From assembly GCA_040505895.1 (NCBI GenBank), contig JBEVXU010000017.1:1-64000 (forward strand): 64,000 nt of DNA, in the 5' to 3' direction. Shown here in pieces: positions 59,046-64,000 of the stretch; the first letter of the stretch is position 1; every line of letters begins with the position of its first letter. The notes beneath the pieces are model-generated. The model searched no databases, was not told the DNA's origin, and was given only the letters and a program-made list of their open reading frames with translations. Source of the stretch: Vondammii sp040505895 (GTDB taxonomy: Bacteria; Pseudomonadota; Gammaproteobacteria; Chromatiales; Chromatiaceae). A program made the translations under genes and the position numbers.

Positions 59046-60173
59046 ATGAATCTGTATAAGAAGTACTTTGCCAAGATACGCCAGCCCATTTCCGATCGAG
59101 AGATTGCTCAGAATCAGCTCTCTGAAGACGAGCAGGTGGCTCGTATTCAGCAGCACTTGGCCGAGCGGCGGCAGCGAGGCGAAGTAGGCGCACTGCCGGA
59201 GAGGCCTCGGGTCTTTGTTGCGGTAACGAACAGCAATTGGGAGCAGGCAGGGCTGGTGGATTCCTGGCGTGGTATCGCTGATGTGATTCACTACGATTGG
59301 AGTGAGCAGTTTGATCAGAATGCTACGGACTGGTTTTCTGGTGGTCGTGATGCATTTGGTGAGGCGCTGTTTCGGCAGGTTGAAGAGGCCCACCGACAGA
59401 CACCTCTGGATATCTTCTTCTCCTATCTCTCTGGTCGCTGGGTATCGCGGCAGGTGATCGATAGGATCGGCAGGCTGGGTATCGTTACGGTCAATTATGA
59501 TTTTGATGACAGCCGCAAGTTCTGGAATTCAAAAAAACATGGGATCTATACCGGCAGTGCGGAGATTGCCCCCATTTTCGATCTCTGTGTCTCGGCTCAG
59601 AGCAGCGGTAATGTAGGCAAGTATGTTGCGATAGGTGCAAATCCTCTGTTTCTACCCAGTGGTGGCAATGCGGCTGTCTTTGCTTCTCTTGAGCCTGAAA
59701 TAGTACGCAGTGTGCCGGTAAGCTTTATCGGTCAGAAATATGGTGGGCGGGGGGAGTGGATCGCATCGCTTGAGGCAGCCGGTATTACGGTGGAAAAGCG
59801 CGGTATGAACTGGCTAGGTGGGCCTTTGAGCATGGATGAGATGTTGATCCTCTATAGTCGCTCACTACTGACCATCGGCTTCGGTTTTATCGGCAATACC
59901 CAACAGGTGGGGATGAAAGGGCGGGATTTTGAGGTGCCGATGACCGGCTGTGCCTACCTCACCACTTACAGTGATGAGTTGGCGCACTACTTTGTCCCCG
60001 GGGAGGAGATTCTCTTCTACCGCAACAAGAAGGAATTGCAGGAGATCGCCCGCTATTATGTGGAGCATCCTGGGGAGGCTGTGGCTATTGGCTTGGCTGG
60101 CAGAGCCAAGGCGCTGAGCCGACACACTTGGGAGCAACGTTGGGCACACCTGCTGGGGGTGGTAAGGGGTTGA
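59046..60173 (+). CDS. CgeB-like glycosyltransferase family protein
   Basis: A 375-residue soluble protein. An N-terminal charged stretch is followed by a GT-B-like fold with RVFVAVTNSNWEQAGLVDSW near residue 53 and a C-terminal glycosyltransferase domain with GGRGEWIASLEAAGITVEKRG and KGRDFEVPMTGCAYLTTYSDEL near residue 300. Such proteins (spore-coat CgeB or Glyco_trans_1_2 type) act in surface-glycan synthesis; the donor is unknown, though fucose is likely in view of the neighbouring genes. Confidence 0.8.
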   Translation: MNLYKKYFAKIRQPISDREIAQNQLSEDEQVARIQQHLAERRQRGEVGALPERPRVFVAVTNSNWEQAGLVDSWRGIADVIHYDWSEQFDQNATDWFSGGRDAFGEALFRQVEEAHRQTPLDIFFSYLSGRWVSRQVIDRIGRLGIVTVNYDFDDSRKFWNSKKHGIYTGSAEIAPIFDLCVSAQSSGNVGKYVAIGANPLFLPSGGNAAVFASLEPEIVRSVPVSFIGQKYGGRGEWIASLEAAGITVEKRGMNWLGGPLSMDEMLILYSRSLLTIGFGFIGNTQQVGMKGRDFEVPMTGCAYLTTYSDELAHYFVPGEEILFYRNKKELQEIARYYVEHPGEAVAIGLAGRAKALSRHTWEQRWAHLLGVVRG

Positions 60174-60264
60174 TTCTGTATCTAAGAGGAGGTTTGTCGT
60201 TTCGATCAGCGTCACGATACCAACACTCCCATTAATTTAAAGTGTAGACCCCGTTGTGTTTGAT

Positions 60265-61221
60265 TTACGGCTCCTGGCTAAGGTACCACTCATATGTGGC
60301 TTGCAGCCCATCCTCAAGGGAGATGGAGTATCGCCACCCAAGAGTTGATAGCCGGGATACATCCATCAATTTTCGCGGTGCACCGTCTGGTTTTCTCGTA
60401 TCAAAGATTAGCTCCCCTTCGAAACCAACTACACGCTTCACGGTCTCTGCCACTTCACGAATGGTGCAGTCCACCCCTGAGCCTACATTAATATGCGAAA
60501 GCATCGGCTGGGTATTAGCCCGGTAAATTGCCTCATCCAACTCCAGAACATAAATAGATGCTGCTGCCATGTCGTCCACATGCAGGAACTCCCGCATGGG
60601 GGTACCACTCCCCCAGACAACAACATCGGCATCACTACGGAGTTTTGCCTCATGAAAACGACGCATCAATGCAGGAATTACGTGTGAGTTCTTGGGGTGG
60701 AAGTTATCCCCCTGGCCATAGAGGTTTGTCGGCATCACCGAGCGAAAATCCGTTCCATACTGGCGATTGTAGGATTCACACAGCTTAATGCCGGCAATCT
60801 TCGCCAAGGCATAAGGCTCATTTGTCGGTTCAAGCAGATCGGTAAGTAGAGCCTCTTCACGCATGGGCTGTTCAACCGCTCTGGGATAGATGCAGGAGCT
60901 CCCCAAAAATAATAGACGCTTCGCCTTGTTGTGGTATGCAGCATCAATGATATTGGCTTCGATCATCAGGTTTTGATAGATAAACTCTGCCGGGTAGGTA
61001 TTGTTGGCATGAATTCCCCCCACCTTGGCGGCGGCAAGAAATACATACTCGGGCTCTTCTGTCTCAAAAAAGTGCCTAACCTGAGATTGGTCCACTAGGT
61101 CCAGTTCACTATGGGTGCGTGTCAACAGGTTTGAAAATCCCGCCGTCTTTAACTGGCGAACAATGGCCGACCCCACCAATCCACGATGACCAGCTACATA
61201 GATCTTGTCATTTTTATTCAT
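60265..61221 (-). CDS. fcl: GDP-L-fucose synthase
   Basis: Converts GDP-4-keto-6-deoxymannose to GDP-L-fucose with NADPH. In 318 residues of the extended SDR type it has the Rossmann loop GHRGLVGSAIV near residue 11, Ser in GSSCIYP and the YxxxK pair in PYALAKIAG near residue 140. It lies downstream of gmd on the same strand, convergent with the CgeB-like gene, so GDP-fucose supply is linked to this glycan locus. Confidence 0.97.
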   Translation of the reverse strand: MNKNDKIYVAGHRGLVGSAIVRQLKTAGFSNLLTRTHSELDLVDQSQVRHFFETEEPEYVFLAAAKVGGIHANNTYPAEFIYQNLMIEANIIDAAYHNKAKRLLFLGSSCIYPRAVEQPMREEALLTDLLEPTNEPYALAKIAGIKLCESYNRQYGTDFRSVMPTNLYGQGDNFHPKNSHVIPALMRRFHEAKLRSDADVVVWGSGTPMREFLHVDDMAAASIYVLELDEAIYRANTQPMLSHINVGSGVDCTIREVAETVKRVVGFEGELIFDTRKPDGAPRKLMDVSRLSTLGWRYSISLEDGLQATYEWYLSQEP

Positions 61222-61282
61222 AGTGGTCGTTGGTTACACATCGTAAGTAGATACCTGATGACTATCGATTCCCGATTCAAAA

Positions 61283-62386
61283 CTATTCATGGTAGTCATA
61301 AGCCTGATATCCATGCTCCTTAACCAAAGCATCCCGTTTAGCCAGGTTCAGGTCATTCTCCATCATCTCGTGTACCATCTCTTCCAGAGTGATTTTTGGT
61401 TCCCAGCCCAGTTTTTCTTTTGCTTTAGATGGATCACCTAGCAGTGTTTCTACTTCGGTGGGGCGGAAATAGCGAGGATCAATCTCTACAATCAATTTGC
61501 CGGACTCCGCATCGTAGCCCTTTTCATCAACACCCTCACCTTTCCAGCGAATTTTCTTGCCCAGATGGCCCCAGGCAAAATTGACAAAATCTCGAACAGA
61601 ATACTGAACGCCAGTTGCAATACAGAAGTCGTCCGGTTTGTCTTGCTGCAACATCAACCACTGCATCTCTACATAGTCTTTGGCATGGCCCCAGTCTCGC
61701 TTGGCATCTATATTTCCGAGATAGAGCGTGTCCTGAAGTCCTAGGCTGATACGTGCCAGCGCACGTGTAATCTTGCGGGTTACAAATGTCTCACCACGCA
61801 CAGGCGATTCATGGTTGAACAAAATGCCGTTACAGGCATACATGCCATAGGCTTCACGATAGTTGACGGTGATCCAGTAGGCATAAAGTTTTGCGGCTGC
61901 ATACGGGGAGCGGGGGTAAAATGATGTGGTTTCACTCTGGGGGGTTTCTTGCACCTCACCATATAGCTCTGATGTAGAGGCTTGGTAGTAGCGTGTTTTC
62001 TTCTCAAGGCCTGAGATACGTATAGCATCCAGAATTCTTAGAGCACCGAGGCCGACCGTATCGGCGGTGTACTCAGGGCTTTCAAATGAGACGGCCACAT
62101 GGCTTTGTGCACCCAAATTGTAGATCTCATCCGGCTCAATCTGCTGGATGATGCGTACCAGGTTCATTGAATCAGAAAGATCGCCATAATGTAGAATGAA
62201 CTTTCGCCCGGTTTCATGGGGATCCTGGTAGAGGTGGTCAATACGATCGGTATTGAATGATGAGGCACGCCGTTTGATGCCGTGAACTTCATAGCCTTTA
62301 TCCAACAGGAACTCGGCTAAATAAGCACCATCCTGGCCTGTGACGCCGGTGATTAATGCAACCTTTCTCTCTCTGCTATCAGACAT
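61283..62386 (-). CDS. gmd: GDP-mannose 4,6-dehydratase
   Basis: First step from GDP-mannose to GDP-fucose (or GDP-rhamnose). In 367 residues it has TGVTGQDGAYLAE near residue 14, the active-site STSELYGE and SPYAAAKLYAYW, and RDWGHAKDYVEMQW near residue 217. The start is ATG 62386 with AAGGATC upstream; the frame includes a TTG three bases before it. GDP-mannose normally requires a phosphomannomutase, which the degenerate AlgC-like protein at 2.7 kb is unlikely to supply. Confidence 0.97.
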   Translation of the reverse strand: MSDSRERKVALITGVTGQDGAYLAEFLLDKGYEVHGIKRRASSFNTDRIDHLYQDPHETGRKFILHYGDLSDSMNLVRIIQQIEPDEIYNLGAQSHVAVSFESPEYTADTVGLGALRILDAIRISGLEKKTRYYQASTSELYGEVQETPQSETTSFYPRSPYAAAKLYAYWITVNYREAYGMYACNGILFNHESPVRGETFVTRKITRALARISLGLQDTLYLGNIDAKRDWGHAKDYVEMQWLMLQQDKPDDFCIATGVQYSVRDFVNFAWGHLGKKIRWKGEGVDEKGYDAESGKLIVEIDPRYFRPTEVETLLGDPSKAKEKLGWEPKITLEEMVHEMMENDLNLAKRDALVKEHGYQAYDYHE

Positions 62387-62549
62387 CAATAGATCCTTGT
62401 GTGGTTAGCCTTGTAATCATATGTATACAAACTAAGTGTCTAAATTCTTGCGTGTAAATAACATAGAGCGTTTGGGTGATTTGCTCCGCCTACCTCTGGG
62501 AGGATATTGTAAAAGGCAAGGCGTAGATACCCCGTAACACTCTGAATAT

Positions 62550-63721
62550 TGGCTCTTCAGGAAAATCAGTGGGTAAAAATATAGCGAATTTGAAGCAATA
62601 GAGATAGTTTTCTGGAATTTGTAGGATAGAGCATCCTGCCCCCAGTCTGAGAAGATGGAAGTGCGACCTCACCATCTGACAGAGGAAAAGGAAAAGGATG
62701 CAGATCAAGACTATCCTCAATCGAGCCCAAAAATTCAAATCATTTGTGTACGGAGCAGTACGATTGGTGGAAGGTGCCAAGGTACCGACACTAGAAGTAG
62801 AGATACAGCCTCGGTCAAATAGCCGCCCAGTATGCAGCGGGTGCGGCCATAAAAGACCGGGGTATGATCGGTCGCCGGAGCGGCTGTTTGAGTTTATCCC
62901 GATGTAGGGGCATAAGGTGTATTTTCGCTATGCACCGCGCCGAGTTGGTTGCTGCGGCTGCGGGGTCACCGCTATTTGACGCTGGTCTACCAGATCGATG
63001 AGCACTGCAAGCGACTGTTGTGGATTGGAGAGAAGCGTACAAAAAAGACTTTGCTGCGATTCTTTCACTGGCTTGGCAAGGAGCGAGGTGAATTCCTTAA
63101 ATTTGTCTGCAGCGACATGTGGAGACCGTACCTGAAAGTGATTGCCAAGAAGACGGGATAGGCTGTCCACATCCTGGATAGGTTTCATATCATGGCCCAC
63201 CTGAGCAAGGCAATTTACGAGGTGTGCGCCAGTGAGGCACGAGAGCTTAAGGGAAAAGGCTATAAGGCTGTACTAACAAAAATACGCTGGCTGCTGCTCA
63301 AGCGACCGGAAATTTGACGGAAAAACAGGACACCAAATTGGCGGAGCTACTACAGTATAATCTGAGGTCGATCAGAAGCTACCTTCTGAAGGAAGAGCTT
63401 CAACTCTTCTGGTCGTACACCTCACCCTACTGGGCAGGTCGGTTTTTGGATAAGTGGTGCACCAAGACTATGCGTTCGAAGAACGATCCAATGAAGAAGG
63501 TGGCCAAGATACTGAAGCGGCATCAACCGCTGATGTTGAACTGGTTTCGGGCGAAAAAACGGTTTTCCAGTGGAATTGTGGAGGGTTTCAACACCAAAGC
63601 AAAACTGACTACCAGAAAAGTGTACGATTTTCGGACTTACCATGCGGCTGAAATCGCCTTATGTTATGCGCTTGGCGCATTACCTATACCGAAAACTACC
63701 CATGAATTTTTCTGGCGAGGA
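62550..63721 (+). mobile_element. Remnant of an ISL3-family insertion sequence
   Basis: The left end near GGCTCTTCAGGAAAATCAG (62550) and the inverse of the right end near TTTTTCTGGCGAGG (63721) form imperfect 24 bp terminal repeats around a broken ISL3-type transposase. The length of about 1.17 kb is below the usual 1.4-1.5 kb because of an internal deletion. I see no clear 8 bp target duplication. The stretch 62387-62549 before it holds the gmd leader and nothing else I can name. Confidence 0.75.
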
Positions 63722-63727
63722 AAATAG
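62698..63727 (+). pseudogene. ISL3 family transposase, disrupted
   Basis: The N-terminal zinc-ribbon part (RPVCSGCGHKRPGYD) runs to a TAG in place of Trp near 62905. After a deletion of roughly 100 codons near 62965 the frame changes and resumes at GHRYLTLVYQIDEHCKRLLW. A TAG interrupts VIAKKTG*AVHILDRFHIM near 63160, and a one-base loss near 63315 shifts the frame before LTEKQDTKLAELLQYNLRS. The end, GIVEGFNTKAKLTTRKVYDFRTYHAAEIAL, is well preserved. It cannot encode an active enzyme. Confidence 0.93.
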
Positions 63728-63742
63728 TTAGGACATATTGTT

Positions 63743-64000
63743 ATGAAGATTTGTAGTAAGCCTAAAATATTATGTGTTTATGATCCAAGTTTTGGCAGCG
63801 TGAATTATCCGTACGCTTTTGCCTGTGCTCCCTTGGCGATTAAGAAAGTCACAGATGATGTTCAGTATCTTGATATTAAAGAGATTACAGTTGAATTGTT
63901 TCAAGCCGCAATAGAGAAAAATAATCCTGATATTGTATTTTGTTTTCTGCAAAACCTCGTTGATCAGAAAAAGATGTCTAGTATCCTTGATATCTATCAC
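63743..64000 (+). CDS. Partial gene leaving the window; N-terminal part of unknown protein
   Basis: An open frame of 86 codons from ATG 63743 to the window edge with no stop. It begins MKICSKPKILCVYDPSFGSV and continues NYPYAFACAPLAIKKVTDDV...NNPDIVFCFLQNLVDQKK, an alternating beta/alpha pattern like the N-terminal domain of GT-B or CgeB-like proteins. Base composition is clearly more AT-rich than the rest, a sign of transferred glycan-locus DNA. No good Shine-Dalgarno site; the family is not certain. Confidence 0.6.
   Translation, partial: MKICSKPKILCVYDPSFGSVNYPYAFACAPLAIKKVTDDVQYLDIKEITVELFQAAIEKNNPDIVFCFLQNLVDQKKMSSILDIYH

Noticed and set aside
62490..62780. 96-codon minus-strand frame across the left end of the ISL3 remnant
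   Set aside because: It overlaps the inverted end and transposase start, has no ribosome site and reads like non-coding sequence.
63770..64000. Minus-strand frame at the right window edge
   Set aside because: The plus-strand frame over the same bases reads as a structured protein; the minus one is its shadow.

Overview
The window is chromosomal DNA of a gammaproteobacterium. By eye the GC content is in the mid-50s, and genes are densely packed with good Shine-Dalgarno sites. Gene order over long stretches follows Pseudomonas and the Chromatiales: radC/coaBC-dut-algC-argB-slmA-pyrE, mlaFEDCB-murA-hisGD-degQ/algW, petABC-sspAB, rhlB/trxA-rho and glnE-ilvE-glycan genes. A free-living or host-associated member of a Chromatiales-like lineage fits; I cannot name the species.

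Layout: (1) 1-8.6 kb: a heptamer tandem repeat, radC, then coaBC-dut-algC-like-argB-slmA on +, and pyrE with a DUF4124 gene on -. The algC-position protein has lost the catalytic serine loop and several substrate residues. (2) 8.6-15 kb: a 158 bp MITE, ampG, a TauE-like membrane protein, a second MITE type, a DUF72 gene, and the mlaFEDCB phospholipid-transport operon. (3) 15-25.3 kb: murA, hisG, hisD, a periplasmic binding protein, a DegS/AlgW-type protease, a Nif3-like protein, the cytochrome bc1 operon petABC with a strong terminator, and sspAB. (4) 25.3-30.4 kb: DUF3301, a macrodomain protein, a small membrane protein, the second 158 bp MITE, then a minus-strand group fetB-fetA-trmB-thiG-thiS, and tRNA-Gly(CCC). 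(5) 30.4-36 kb: an AsmA protein, an Lpp-like alanine-zipper lipoprotein convergent with an L,D-transpeptidase, mutY-yggX, and tRNA-Phe. (6) 36-49.5 kb: a diguanylate cyclase, a double-thioredoxin protein, nudE/yrfG, a YkgJ protein, rhlB, trxA, rho, murU, a GCS2-type ligase paired with an M14/aspartoacylase-type hydrolase, and groESL under CIRCE and a sigma-32-like promoter. (7) 49.5-64 kb: glnE, an EptA-like transferase, ilvE, a CHCC zinc-finger protein, then a surface-glycan locus (ELM1-like, GT4, GT2, CgeB-like glycosyltransferase, GDP-fucose genes fcl and gmd), a wrecked ISL3 element, and the 5' part of an AT-rich gene that leaves the window.

Most genes serve the envelope (mla, murA, ampG, murU, lpp/ldt, AsmA, glycan genes), respiration (petABC) and housekeeping. 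The least ordinary content is the degenerate PMM/PGM, two MITE families with visible target duplications, a dispersed CAGAG-rich foldback repeat family, REP elements, and the ligase/hydrolase pair at 44.6-47.1 kb.
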